Shown piece by piece: positions 49,461 through 62,903 of a stretch of DNA of 64,000 nucleotides. Position 1 is the first letter of the stretch; each line of letters starts with the position of its first letter. The DNA is from Sphagnum compactum (Eukaryota; Bryophyta; Sphagnopsida; Sphagnales), in assembly GCA_965153455.1 (NCBI GenBank), contig OZ234498.1, positions 15,934,001-15,998,000 of the forward strand, given 5' to 3'. Both the position numbers and the translations under genes were made by a program. Under the pieces are notes generated by a model, which saw nothing but the letters and a program-made list of their open reading frames with translations, was not told where the DNA came from and made no database searches.

Positions 49461-52280
49461 TTTCAATGTGTATATGGTACATGTGGTCTGCCCCTTCATT
49501 GTGTCACCACCCTACACGAACAGAAAAAACAACAAAGAAAATGGCCTCTCCCTTCTATTGTTGGCCCACCCCGTAACAAGATAAATAAATAAATAAAGCC
49601 CGTAACCCCCCGTAGCCCGATAAAGAAATGCCTGAAACCGTGCAGAATCGGCAGGTTCAGTCCATTAGGTTTCTCATAATGCCCTCTGCACAGGCAGACA
49701 AACCTTCCGTACCATTCAGCAACTGCGGCCATCAGATCCTAAAGATCTTGGCCATCAAAAACCGATGACCATTATTTGACTGTTGAAAAACGCAGGGCAT
49801 AGAGTCGGGCTTTATGCTGGTGTCAAAAAAGTCATGTACCCGACCCCCCTATCCCCCTATCACAAGAAGCATGTTAGAAAATTGGAGGGGAGGTACACAC
49901 TAGAAAGAACACTTAGCTTAGAAGAACCTTCACCATTAGTAAAGGCTCGCCTTGAAATAGATGACACATGCATGCGCCCATTGCAATGTCATTGTAAAAA
50001 GCAGGCAAAACCAAAAGAGGACCTCCGGAGCCCTTTGTTATCCAAGCCATGTTAGCACAATGATGAAAAAAATTGTCTACTTGTTGATGTTTAAATGAGT
50101 CACCCTTGAGATTTGGAGAAAGTTAGTTTAGCACCAAGAATTCTTCATGCCCAACAAGGCAGAAACCTGTGGCATGTGGAGAGTAACTGAGGCATCTTTA
50201 TTTGCATCAACCCTTTTTTTCACTGGTCAAATGTTTTCAAAAAGAAATTCTAAAAATTGAAATTGTATATTTTTTCAGGGTTTCAATGGCCAGAAGTGAG
50301 AAAATCCCCAATTCCTGAGTTTGGTTTTCCATATGTAGCCACAACTATGGAAGGATAACTAAATATTTTGGTTTTCATATTTGGAACATTTTGTCACATT
50401 TTGCATTTTTTGGAGAAAATTCACCATTTTTGAAAAAACTGAAAGAATTCGCCAATTTTTTTGTGTTTATTGGAAGCACAACAGCAGAGGCATTTTTCTC
50501 TGATGACATGTGCAGTTGCAGGCTGTGTGAATCATCAAGCAATGACCTAGTGCATCCATTTTGTAAAGGCTAAAAACTTTACTGGTCTTAACAAGGGGTC
50601 CGTCACACTGTGCCCTTGCCATTTACATTAAAAAGTATCTTAATGCAAAAGAAAAATTATGAAAACTCAAATATTTCACCGTGCAAAAATTATAATCTTC
50701 GAGAATTCCTCTAAAAGAAACCATAATCCTTCAAGATATTATAACTCTATAACTAATCTCAAGTTTCAACACAAGCCAAAATATCATCTCTCAAAAAAAT
50801 TCATATAAAAATAGACCTATTACCTAGGAGGCCAAAATCCATTAAGCTGCTATACTCTATAATGAATCTAAACACAATATCCTTGCCTTGGCAGGCAAGG
50901 CCAACAAAAATTTCAAGTCTAGACCTAACACCTACACATGTGAAAGTTTGAGGTTTGCATGTGCCATGACTTTATGGGAAACAAATTATGAACAATGTTT
51001 CCCAGTAGGTGTAATCAAGGGAGAAAAGGTTGGATAATTTGATATAATTTATGTAAGAGGAAAGTTCAGACAAAGTACTCTGGGAAACTCTAACTGGCCT
51101 CAATTTTCTCTGCTGACACACACATGGTGGGCACCAGTCCATCAATGATGGACCACTTGCCTCCATTTTCCAAACGCCAAATATTTCAGTGATCAGAGGA
51201 AGTTCCGTGTCCAGGACGCACGCATAACTTTATTAAAGACTTCGAATCTTGAACAGCGTGAAAGCACACAACAACCAGAGAAAAAGTCAGCAAAGTATCC
51301 ACTTGCAATAATATATTCCAGAGTAAAGTTCTGAGTAGGTACTACGGAAAACTTTAACCAGCCTCAATTGTCTTTGCTGCCACACGGCGTGCACCATCCT
51401 AGAAGGACCAGATGCATCCTTTTTCTCCACCTCTCTTCATAACCACGTTCCACGTTGTTGATGGGTCTACCCTAAATGCAGGGAATCCCATGGACCAGTT
51501 CACCCTTGGCTCACGTTTGCATCTAGATGTTCCCTTGCATCCTTCAAAAACCAGAAGTTCTTCACCAGTCTAGCATAAACAGAAGGAATCCAACAAATTA
51601 CTTCGCCCTTGGCTTAGATTTGTATCAAGGAGCTTGCTCCAAATTTCTATCAAGGTTGGTTCATATGTTCCGCTATTGCCGGCATCACATGCGTTTAGAG
51701 GGCTTGATGGCTCAATGCAACAAGAAGAGTATTCATCATCCAATTGCCAAATGTAAATGCATCTCACATTCCATCATGTTTTTACGCTCAACCCTAGTAT
51801 GTCTAAAACTTTGGTTCCATGTCCTTTAAAACAATAACAATACCATGCATATTGGACCTAGATGCATGATGGCTCAAATTTGCATAAAGGTTCATCTATT
51901 ATGATTCTCTATTCGGGTGGGTTAACTTGATCCTCTTCTTTGTAACAGTCCTCGCATGCATTTCATTGGGCTAGCAACTAATGTGAAAGGATAACAAGAA
52001 TTATCAAGGTCATTCAAGTGCCACCTTTTTTGCAATTTCCCAAAACTTGTAAGTATGTGCTTCACATTCTAACATCTATCATTTTGAACTCAATGTCAAA
52101 ACTAGTTTGTGTTTTTATTGAATGGTATGAAAAATGTAATGAATGTAATTTGTTTCAAAGTTCAAATAGTGAATAATTAAAACATGAACGCGACACTCCT
52201 AAGTTTCAAATGGGGTTATATTAAAAAGTTTAATCCAACTATTCCAAATAGTTTTGCAACAATGAAAAGTCATGAACTTC
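49460..52280. other. Intergenic DNA of mixed composition with a diverged direct repeat
   Basis: There is no gene model. 51060-51150 and 51324-51412 are diverged direct copies (shared GGAAACTnTAACnGGCCTCAATT-type phrase and a following CACAC-GCACCA phrase), about 262 bp apart. Another pair (near 51495 and 51602) shares a CCCTTGGCTnA-TTTG-AT phrase. Short open frames lack domain signal. Confidence 0.4.
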
Positions 52281-52289
52281 GTTCAAAAG

Positions 52290-53716
52290 CATATTGGATG
52301 ACTATCAAGGAGCTTTGCAGGAGATTGACAACGTTCATGTTTTGAATCCAATAATGTAATCACTTTGCGAAGTTTGTGAAATGTTAAAAAGGTGTTAGAA
52401 TGACTATTAAAGAACCTTCCAAGACCTTAATAACATTGATGTTGTTGAATCAAACAATGCAATCATTTTGCAAAGGCATGTAGATGTCAAAAGGATGTTG
52501 AGCAACTATCAAGGAGCCTTGAAGGACTTTGACAAGGTCAATTTTCTTGAACCAAACAATGCATTCACTTTGCAAAGCCATGGAGATGCTAAAAACATGT
52601 TGAAAGACTATGAACTAGCCTTGCAAGATCTTAACTAAGCTAATTTTCTTGAACCAAACAATACATTCATTTTGCGAAGTCGTGGAAACGTCAAAAAGAT
52701 TTTGAAAATTATTAAGGAGCTTTGGAAAACCATAACAAGGCTAATTTTTTTTAACCAAACAATGCATTCATTTTGCAAAGTCGTGGAGGTGTCAAAAGGA
52801 TGTTAAAGGACTATTAAGGAACCTTGGAGGACCTCGACAAGGCTGATGTTTTTGAACCAAACAATGCATTCACTTTGTGAAGTTGTGTGGATGTTAAAAA
52901 GATGTTGGAGGGCTATCAAAAATCCTTGGAGGACCTTGACCAGGTTGATGTTCTTAAACCAAACAACACATTCACTTTACAATGTCATGGAGATGTCAAA
53001 AGCATGTTGAAGGATTATCAAGGAGCCTTGGAGGACCTTGACAAGGCTAATGTTCTTGAGCCAAACAATGCATTCATTGACGAAGCCATGGAGATGTCAA
53101 AAGGATCTTGAAAGATTGCCAAGGAGCTTTGGAGGACCTTGACAAGGCCGATGTTTCTGAACCAAACAACGCATTCACTTTGCAAAGTCGTGGAGATGTC
53201 AAAAGGATGTCGAACGATTATCAAAGAGCCTTGGAGGACCTTGACAAGGCTGATGTTCTTGAACCAAACAATGCATTCACTTTGCAACGTCGTGGAGATA
53301 TCAAAAAGATGTTAGAGGACGATCAAGGAGCCTTAGAGGACCTTGACAAGGCTAATGTTCTTGAACCAAACAATGCATTCACTTTGCAAAGTCGTGGAAA
53401 TGTCAAAAGGATGTTCAAGGATTATTAAGGAACCTTGGAGGACTTTGACAAGGCTGATGTTCTTGAACCAAACAATGCATTCACTTTGCATCGTCGTGAA
53501 AATGTCAAAAAGATGTTAGAGGATGATCAAGGAGCCTTGGAGGACTTTGACAAGGTTGATGTTCTTGAACCAAACAATGCATTCACTTTACAACGTCGTG
53601 GAGATGTCAAAAAGATTTTAAAGGACAATCAAGGAGCCTTGGAGGACCTTGACAAGGTTGATGTTCTTGAACCAAACGATGCATTCATTTAGAGAATCCG
53701 TGGAAATGTCAAAAGG
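52290..53716 (+). pseudogene. About 14 decayed TPR units upstream of the intact array
   Basis: The same 102-bp unit (GGAGCCTTGGAGGACCTTGA and GAACCAAACAATGCATTCAC) runs back to about 52290 but is broken. In-frame stops occur at 53426-53428 (CAA to TAA) and 53690-53692 (TTG to TAG). A one-base loss near 53078-53085 shifts the frame, and several stops lie before 52890. The leftmost units are the most diverged. Either the gene once began further upstream, or these are dead duplicates left outside the present start. Confidence 0.8.
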
Positions 53717-56700
53717 ATGTTGAAGGATTATCAAGGAGCCTTGGAGGACTTTGACAAGGCTAATGTTCTTGAATCAAATAATGCATTCACTTTGCAACGT
53801 CGTGAAGATATCAAAAAGATGTTAGAGGACGATCAAGGAGCCTTGGAGGACCTTGACAAGGCTAATGTTCTTGAACCAAACAATGCATTCACCTTAAGAA
53901 GCCGTGGAGATGCCAAAAGGACGTTGAAGGATTATCAAGGAGCCTTGGAGGACTTTGACAAGGCTAATGTTCTTGACCCAAATAATGCATTCATTTTGCA
54001 ACGTCGTGGAGATGTCAAAAGGATGTTCAAGGATTATCAAGGAGCCTTGGAGGACTTTGACAAGGCTAATGTTCTTGAACCAAACAATGCATTCATTTTA
54101 CAACGTCGTGGAGATGCCAAAAGGTTGCTAGAGGATTCTCAAGGAGCTTTGGAGGACTTTGACAAGGCTGATGTTCTTGAACCAAACAATGCATTCACTT
54201 TACAACGTCGTGGAAATGTCAAAAAGATGTTAGAGAACAATCAAGGAGCCTTGGAGGACCTTGACAAGGCTGATTTTCTTGAACCAAACAATGCATTCAC
54301 TTTGCGAAGCCGTGGAGATGTCAAAAGGATGTTGAAAGATTATCAAGGAGCCTTGGAGGACCTTGACAAGGCTGATGTTCTAGAACCAAATAATGCATTC
54401 ACTTTGCGAAACCGTGGAGATGCCAAAAGGTTGCTAGAGGATTATCAAGGAGCCTTGGAGGACTTTGACAAGGCTGATGTTCTTGAACCAAACAATGCAT
54501 TCACTTTGCAACATCGTGGAGATGTCAAAAAAATGTTAGAGGACAATCAAGGAGCCTTGGAGGACCTTGACAAGGCTGATGTTCTAGAACCAAACAATGC
54601 ATTCACTTTGCGAAACCGTGGAGATGTCAAAAGGATGTTCAACGATTATCAAGGAGCTTTAGAGGACCTTGACAAGGCTGATGTTCTTGACCCAAACAAT
54701 GCATTCACGTTGCGAAGTCGTGGAGATGTCAAAAGGATGTTCAAGGATTATCAAGGAGCCACGGAAGATTTTGACAAGGCAGATGTTCTTGAACCAAACA
54801 ATGCATTCACTTTACAACGTCGTGGAGATGTCAAAAAGATGTTAGAGGACAATCAAGGAGCCTTGGAGGACCTCGATAAGGCTGATGTTCTAGAACCAAA
54901 CAATGCATTCACTTTGCGAAGACGTGGAGATGTCAAAAGGATGTTGAAAGATTATCAAGGAGCCTTGGAGGACCTTGACAAAGCTGATGTTCTTGAACCA
55001 AACAATGCATTCACTTTGCGAAGCCGTGGATATGCCAAAAGGTTGCTAGAGGATTATCAAGGAGCCTTGGAGGACTTTGACAAGGCTGATGTTCTTGAAC
55101 CAAACAATGCATTCACTTTACAACGTCGTGGAGATGTTAAAAAGATGTTAGAGGACAATCAAGGAGCCTTGAAGGACCTTGACAAGGCTGATGTTCTTGA
55201 ACTAAACAATGCATTCACTTTGCAAAGCCGTGGAGATGCCAAAATGTTGCTAGGGGATTATCAAGGAGCTTTGGAGGACCTTGACAAGGCTGACGTTCTT
55301 GAACCAAACAATGCATTCACTTTGCAACTTCGTGGAGATGTCAAAAAGATGTTAAAGGACAATCAAGGAGCCTTGGAGGACCTTGACAAGGCTGATGTTC
55401 TTGAACCAAACGATGCATTCACTTTGCGAATCCGTGGAGATGTCAAAAGGTTGCTAGAGGATTATCAAGGAGCTTTGGAGGACTTTGACAAGGCTGATGT
55501 TCTTGAACCAAACAATGCATTCACTTTACAACGTCGTGGAGATGTCAAAAGGATGTTGAAAGATTATCAAGGAGCCTTGGAGGACCTTGACAACGCTGAT
55601 GTTCTTGAACCAAACAATGCATCCACTTTGCGAAGCCATGGAGATGTCAAAAGGATGTTGAAAGATTATCAAGGAGCCTTGGAGGACCTTAACAAGGCTG
55701 ATGTTCTTGAACCAAACGATGCATTCATTTTGAGAATCCGTGGAGATGCCAAAAGGTTGCTAAAGGATTATGAAAGAGCTTTGGAGGACCTTGACAAGGC
55801 TCATGTTCTTGAACCAAACAATGCATTCATTTTGCGAAGCCGTGGAGATGTCAAAAAGATGTTAGAGGACGATCAAGGAGCCTTGGAGGACCTTGACAAG
55901 GCTCATGTTCTTGAACCAAACGATGTAGTCATTTTGAAAATCCGTGGAGATGTCAAAATGATATTGAAAGATTATCAAGGAGCCTTGGAGGACTTTGACA
56001 AGGCTAATGTTCGTGAACCAAATAATGCATTCACTTTGCAACGTCGTGGAGATGTCAAAAGGATGTTAAAGGACGATCAAGGAGCCTTGGAGGACCTTGA
56101 CAAGGCTAATGTTCTTGAACCAAACCATGCAGGCACTTTGCGAAGCCGTGGAGATGTCAAAAAGTTGCTAGAGGATTATCAAGGAGCTTTGGAGGACTTT
56201 GACAAGGCTGATGTTCTTGAACCAAACAATGCATTCACTTTACAACATCGTGGAGATGTCAAAAAGGTGTTAAAGGACAATCAAGGAGCCTTGGAGGACC
56301 TTGACAAGGCTGATGTTCTTGAACCAAACAATGCATTCACTTTGCTAAGTCGTGGAAATGTCAAATGTATATTGAAGGATTATCAAGGAGCCTTGGAGGA
56401 CTTTGACAAGGCTGATGTTCTTGAACCAAACAATGCATTCACTTTGCAAAGTCGTGGAGAAGCCAAATGGATGCTAGAGGATTATCAAGGAGCTTTGGAG
56501 GACTTTGACAAGGCTGATGTTCTTGAACCAAACAATGCAATCACTTGGCAAAACCGTGGAAACGTTAAAATGATGTTGAAGGATTTTCAAGGAGCCTTGG
56601 AGGCCCTTGACAAGGCTGATGTTCTTGAACCAAACAATGCAGACACTTTGCAAAGTCGTGGAATTGTTAAAAGGTTGTTGGAGGATTGTCAAGGAGCCTT

Positions 56701-56860
56701 GGAGGACCTTGACAAGGCTGATATTCTTGAACCAAACAATGCATTCACTTTAATAAATCATGCCCACACAAATTGGAGTTTGAATAATTATCAAATTGCA
56801 TTGGAGACTATGGAAAAGGTTCATGTTCTTGAACCAAATAATCATTTGATATTACAAACT
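53717..56860 (+). repeat. Coding tandem array, 102-bp TPR units, ~31 copies, 306-bp higher-order period
   Basis: Units are near-identical at DNA level; GTTCTTGAACCAAACAATGC is almost invariant. Differences cluster at the linker/first helix (QR, SR, NR, HR, IR; KKMLEDN, KRMLKDY, KRLLEDY) and at EDFDKA versus EDLDKA. In roughly units 5-16 these variants recur every third unit (KKMLEDN at units 6, 9, 12 and 15), showing amplification of a three-unit block. The last two units (from about 56757) are diverged and lead into the kinase domain. Confidence 0.95.
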
Positions 56861-58592
56861 CAAAATTGGTTGAAATGGATGTTGACTGAATGGCAACCTA
56901 TGATAAAGTCGTTGCAATGCAATTCGAGTATTCGACTTTTTGCATATGATGAATTGAATTTTGGGACACTTTTGGGGAAAGGATTATTTGGAAAAGTGTA
57001 CGAAAGTCATTGGAGAGGCATAAAGATTGCGATTAAAGTTCTGAATCAGAGTGGCTTTTACAATGAAGGTGCAAAAAAATCTTTCACATCAGAAGTGCGC
57101 ACTTTGGGGTTAACTCAACATATCAATTTGGTTCGACTTTTGGGCTATTGTATTCAAGGGTTAGACCACATGTTGGTGTATGAATACATGTCGAATAAAT
57201 CTCTTAATGAATGGCTCTTCGATGACAAGCTTTTGAATTGGAGCAAACGAGTGTCCATAATTATAGGAATTGCTCAAGGATTGGCATACTTACATCACAC
57301 ATGTAATCCAACCATTATTCATCTTGACATTAAACCAGGAAACATCCTTTTGGATGAGGATTACAACCCAAAATTGGCTGATTTTGGGTTGGCCAGAATT
57401 CTAAAAGGCACCGATGAAAATGTGGTATGTGCTTTCCCATTTTTTTCTTTGATTAATTATGTGCATACACATTATATCTACACAAATATTAATTCAAGTT
57501 TTGAAAGTTTTATGATTGAAAATAAATTCAAAAATAAATTAAGGTTTCCTGTTGGTATTGCGCTACCTTCAATGTGGATTTTATGAATTTCAACATGTAT
57601 ATTCTATGATGCAAAACCCATTGAAATGATCCAATTATGTTGTTTGGCAAATTAAAATACAGAATATTACACTAGCTTCAACTTCCACACCAGGATCATT
57701 CGGATATATGGCACCAGAAATTCTACCAGAATCAAAACAAAGACATGTGTCGCCAAAGTGTGATGTGTATAGCTTTGGAGTATTATTGATTGAACTTGTG
57801 AAAGGATCACAATTCACTTTGGACAGGCTTAAAATTCGCAAATTCATCCAACGGGCACAAAAAATTCATGTGGAAGAAGATGGACTTCAACAAATTTTCA
57901 ATGTTATAATCAAAAATTCAATTGTGGGGTTTGACAACAATGAAGCCAAATTACTTTTTCAAATTTCCCTTAAATGCATCCAGGTAATCTTTCCTACAAA
58001 ATCTTTTATGTTTATCATTCAATTTGTGGTCAAGTGAATTTCAAAAACCTAAAATCGTGGGTTAATGGAATACTTAAAACAATTTGAAATGAATGAAATT
58101 GGATGATTCAATAAACATGTAAAACTTCCTAAAAAGGTTTATACATGTAAATGGTACATTCAAGAAACCATATTTCACTTGAAATTCTCTTAAGCCATTT
58201 TCATGTTTAATATATATAGTCAACAAATATCCTATTTTCATGTCAATAAAATGATGTTGTTGAATAAAGACATAGGTTGCTTTCAACATTTTTTTTTGAA
58301 AGATATGTTCAAATCTTGTCATTGAATATTGAAACATCAACATATGGTCCCATTTATTGGAGCATGTGTTGTCATAGTTTGATTGCAATGTATAACAATT
58401 AATTAATAAACATCTAACTTTCATGACATTTGTTTCTTATAGGAAGACCCAAAGAAAAGACCAGGAATGCAAGAAATTTTGCAAATGTTGGAAGGATTGA
58501 ATGGAAAGAAAGACATACAATTTACCAAATCAATCCAAGACTCTTTCGACATGTTATCAAAAAGATTTGGATCCTATTTCAAGACGATATGA
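53717..58592 (+). CDS. TPR-array protein kinase (about 31 TPR units plus receptor-like-type kinase), 3 exons
   Basis: Exons are 53717-57424, 57663-57983 and 58443-58592, all in phase, giving 1392 aa if the first ATG of the intact frame is used. That ATG lies inside a repeat, so the true start is uncertain. Residues 1-~1050 are 34-residue TPR units (RGDVKKMLEDNQGALEDLDK). The kinase domain starts around 1080: glycine loop GKGLFGKV from G1087, AIK with K1107, HLDIKPGN with catalytic D1204, DFG at D1222, then GYMAPE and CDVYSFGVLL in exon 2, and EDPKKRPGM in exon 3. HLD instead of HRD makes it a non-RD kinase. All core residues are present. There is no signal peptide or membrane helix, so it is probably a soluble Ser/Thr kinase with a TPR scaffold. 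Substrates are unknown. Confidence 0.88.
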
Positions 58593-58599
58593 TTCGTAT

Positions 58600-61500
58600 A
58601 TTTATTATATGATTAAATTATATTTGTATACCATATACCATAATCAACTATATACCATGAAATCCATATAAAATCCATACAAAATCTTGTTGAGGGGTGA
58701 AAGTCCATGAGTTCACTTTACAAATCCATAAACTTTTTAGTTTTGTAAATTATGCATAAAAGATACCTACATCATATTAATGTTTTTTTTTTGGTCAATT
58801 TTGTGATGTTGCTCGAGTGGCAATAGTCCATAAATATATTAATCAATTTTGACGATGGGTACAATTATATTAAAAGTATCCCCACTAACCGTAGGACCAA
58901 ATAGTTCAAGACTCCCTAGCCACATGGCACAAATCATATTATTTGAAATCCTATTGGTCAAGTTTTGAAAATGAAAATGCACAAGTTAGATTTCATTTCC
59001 CCTACCTTTTTGTGTTTGACTTTTTCTATTATGTGCACTATTTTTGTTGCTTCTCACTTAGATGTAGTTTGTGCATTTGCTTGTTCACGTGCAAGGTTCA
59101 AGCATTTTGTTGTTGTAATTCCTTCAACAACATAGTGCCTTGAACATGTGTTGAACTTTTTGTTCGAATTCCCCACCACTAAAACATAGAGTTTGTGTGC
59201 CTACTTGCTCTTGCTTTGAACTATCATTGTTCACGTTGGATTTGGATAACCCATGGTTATTTTTCAATGCCCATTTCAAAAGCTTGAAAGCTTGTTAGGT
59301 TTGTTTGTGCATTATTGAATTTAAGGTTTGTTTTGGGATTTGTTGACAACTACTGGATACTTACAATGAATGTAATCTAGTTTCTAGCACATTATTAGAG
59401 GCCTTGTGAATGATAATGATAACGTTAGAAAGCTTAATAACAAGGATGTGGTGATTGAAGAAATTAATGGGTTTTTCATATCAAAGATAATAGACAATAT
59501 GCTAAAACATGGCATATATTATTTCACATTTTATTGTGTCTCTGATATTGTAGGTCACATATTACGACATAAATATATAGTGAAATCAAACTTGTGGTTT
59601 ATGCCACTAGTAATAATTATGGTCATAATTTATGCCATTAATTGTGTGACTTTTAATTGTGGAAAATATAATTAAATATTAGATATTTATTGATTTATGA
59701 CATGGAAACATGTATTTAAACATAATAAAACCATGTTGACAATCTAACTACCTATTTATTAACATAATTTATCAACCTTGCCTATTTTTAAACCTTAAAC
59801 AACTTAAACAAACTTATAATACTAGGCTAGTTAAAACAAATAGTTTAAGCCTACGTAGCTTAAAAGTTTAAAAAGGTAGGTACGCATATATAAGTAAATA
59901 TGCCTAAATAAGTAGGTAAGTAGGATCTTTTTTTATTGGCTCATCACAAGTAATACTTGCATTTTGAATATAATTAATGCATGTATTATGTGTAGACCAA
60001 TATTCTTTCATCTACTTATATAGTTTACAAAATTGAACTTATTAACAAAGGATATGGAAAAACATTTAGTGAAAGGGAAACATTACAACATTATCCCACA
60101 TCATCATTTGTCCCATACGAAGGTAGCCAACTTTAACCATTTTTTCCATACTTTGTCCAAATGAAAAAAAAATAAAATTAAAATTCCAAGTCATATGTAA
60201 CTTTTTAAAAACAAACTATCAATTTAGTTGACTAAAAATGCATTTGAATCTTCACTATTTCATACATTTGAACGACAATGATGTCTTGAAAAAAATAAAA
60301 ATAAATCATAAAATCATCTGTAAATAAACATATTTAAAATCAAGTTGGATTTTTTAGAATTTTAAAAATAATGTAAAATTAAATATTAGATTTCCTTACC
60401 TATTAAACATATAATGAATCAATAAATGGTGTATAAATGTTTTTATGTTTAATTAAATATCTATATTTAACTGAAAAATAAAATATGTAATTTATTTTAA
60501 AATAATATTATGTACAACATCTTTAATTTTTATATAAAGTATTGAAATTATGTAAATTTCATAATTATTGATTTATACACATTTTTAATGTCATAATTTA
60601 TATTAAATATTATTATGAATAATAAATTGAACAATATTTTCAAACCACTGAAATGTGATTTCATATAAATTATAACATTTTCCCAAGTTGTATGACCAAA
60701 TATTTTGATAAAGTAATAAATTAAAAATTTTAATTAATTAATAATGTTGGATTAAACTCTATACTCTTGGTTACCCATTATATGGAAACTTGCAAAACAA
60801 TGCCATTTTGGGGCATTTGGATTTTTTTTGAAATCATGTGGATATAATTAATAGGACTATATATCAGTATTTAATGTCAAAAAGTTCGAGGAAAATATTC
60901 ATCAAAATAAACCATTGAGCAAAAATCCCAACTTGAGTGTTTTTTGGTGAATATCCACAATGTGGTTCAAAAAAATTTGGAACAGTTCAACATTTTCATT
61001 TTTATGTGTAAATTAAATATAAAAAATCCTTAACATATGGGAAATTTTGCCAAAGTTTCAGAACCACAATATTGAAAGAAAGACAAACTTTAAACAAGAG
61101 CATAATAGCAAGCTTCACGAAAATTCTATGTTGGAGATGTTTATGTACTATTTTTTAAGATATATTATTGTGTACCATTAAATCCAAGCTAGGTTCAATT
61201 TTGTGAACTTAATCTTACACTAAAATTTATATAAGAATTATATAATACAACAAATAGGTTGTTGCCCTTGTGTAACTCAAATTGCCTACACTTCACAATG
61301 GATCCTACGAAATGTTTCATTTAGAAAACAAAAGGGAGCTAGATAGTTGTTTATATTAGCCTTGGTAATGTAAAATGGCCTTGCATATAAATATGTCATG
61401 TAGGTTCCATCTACAACCCAAACCTACACATACTATCCAAAACATCACAAACTTCGAACAAATTCAACACCACAATGGTACAAAACCATCCAAGTATAAA

Positions 61501-62872
61501 AATGCACTCCCATAACACAAATAGTCATATATTCATTTATCAAAAAACTTCACACCTTGTAGTAGAATGAAAAGGACCCAATTTTCCATCAAAGGTGTGA
61601 AGCTGCAACCTAGAAAAAGATGCACTCCACCAAATTTACACAACCAAATAAATTATTCATCGTTTTCATCATTTTACAAGTAATTTGCTACAATAGTTTT
61701 GACATGTTATAAGGCACTAAGGATAAGCTTATAAACCCTTGCACCACCTTTCTACTTATGAAGAGGTAGAATCATAACAAATTTTGAACCTATAACAATA
61801 TGAACGTAGATAAAGGTTGTGCCTTTGTCTTTCAATAACACATAATAATGTTCATTTCTTCTTGATTATTGGTAGTAAAATCCTCCTTATGTTTCATCCC
61901 CATCTAGTTCAACAAAAAATCCATAATCATCTAGGCCCTTGTCCTCTTGAACAATTTCCATGCATTTGACACATTGAAATAGAAAAAAAATCCACACATT
62001 TAAGACTGTTTACTTTTGCAAGCACAAGAAAATTATCTCCAATAACAAAGTTAGAAGCTAAAACATGGGCCAAATTGTTCAAAATTTGTTGTGCCTACAT
62101 TATGACAAAATGTGGGTATAGTTCATTGGTCCACATTCAATGGACCAATGAAGCCATTGGATCTCCACTAGGTTTCGTTTAGTGGGACTAGTGAAATCAT
62201 TCGATGAACATGGACACATTTTGTTATAATGTTAGGTTTGGAAGTCATAATTAATATTGAAAACTTAACAAGGTTCCAATGTCATTCGTTTAAATTTACA
62301 AACACCATGTTAATTATCAATACAACTATGGCAAAAATAATAAATGTCTTTTATTTCCAATACGACATTCATTAGTATAAAAATGGGGTGCAGTTCATTA
62401 ACTTAAAAAATTATAAGACCTTAAAAGTGAAACAAATCCACCCCACTTTAATCATTTCACCTTGTTAAAGCTATATCATTATAGGGTCACTATGTAATGA
62501 TCATCATATTTTATATTAATCATGAACATAATAATTACTAATTGAAATAATTCATTGTAGTAAATTATTTTTCTTTGATGTCATTTTAAATACCCTAAGC
62601 TAATACATATTATTTTTCCTTGGGGTTATTTTAAACTATTTTATCTTACCTTATTTTCAAATTTTTTTGTTATTTCACATCAAACTATTATACCCTAGAA
62701 GGTATTATTGGTTATTTTAAGTTGTTCCACTTTAGGTTATTATATGTTATTTTCAGTTATTATAGGTTATTTTCAATTATTTAAGTACATTCGACCTTAA
62801 ATTACTTTAGGTTGTTCTACCCAAATATCACATCAAATGTCTTAAGCTATTCCAACCTAGGTTATTATAATA

Positions 62873-62903
<31 letters not shown>

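Noticed and set aside
54000-56700. Regular direct repeats considered as a CRISPR array
   Set aside because: The repeats are contiguous 102-bp coding units without unique spacers, translate to TPRs, and are in a plant nuclear gene.
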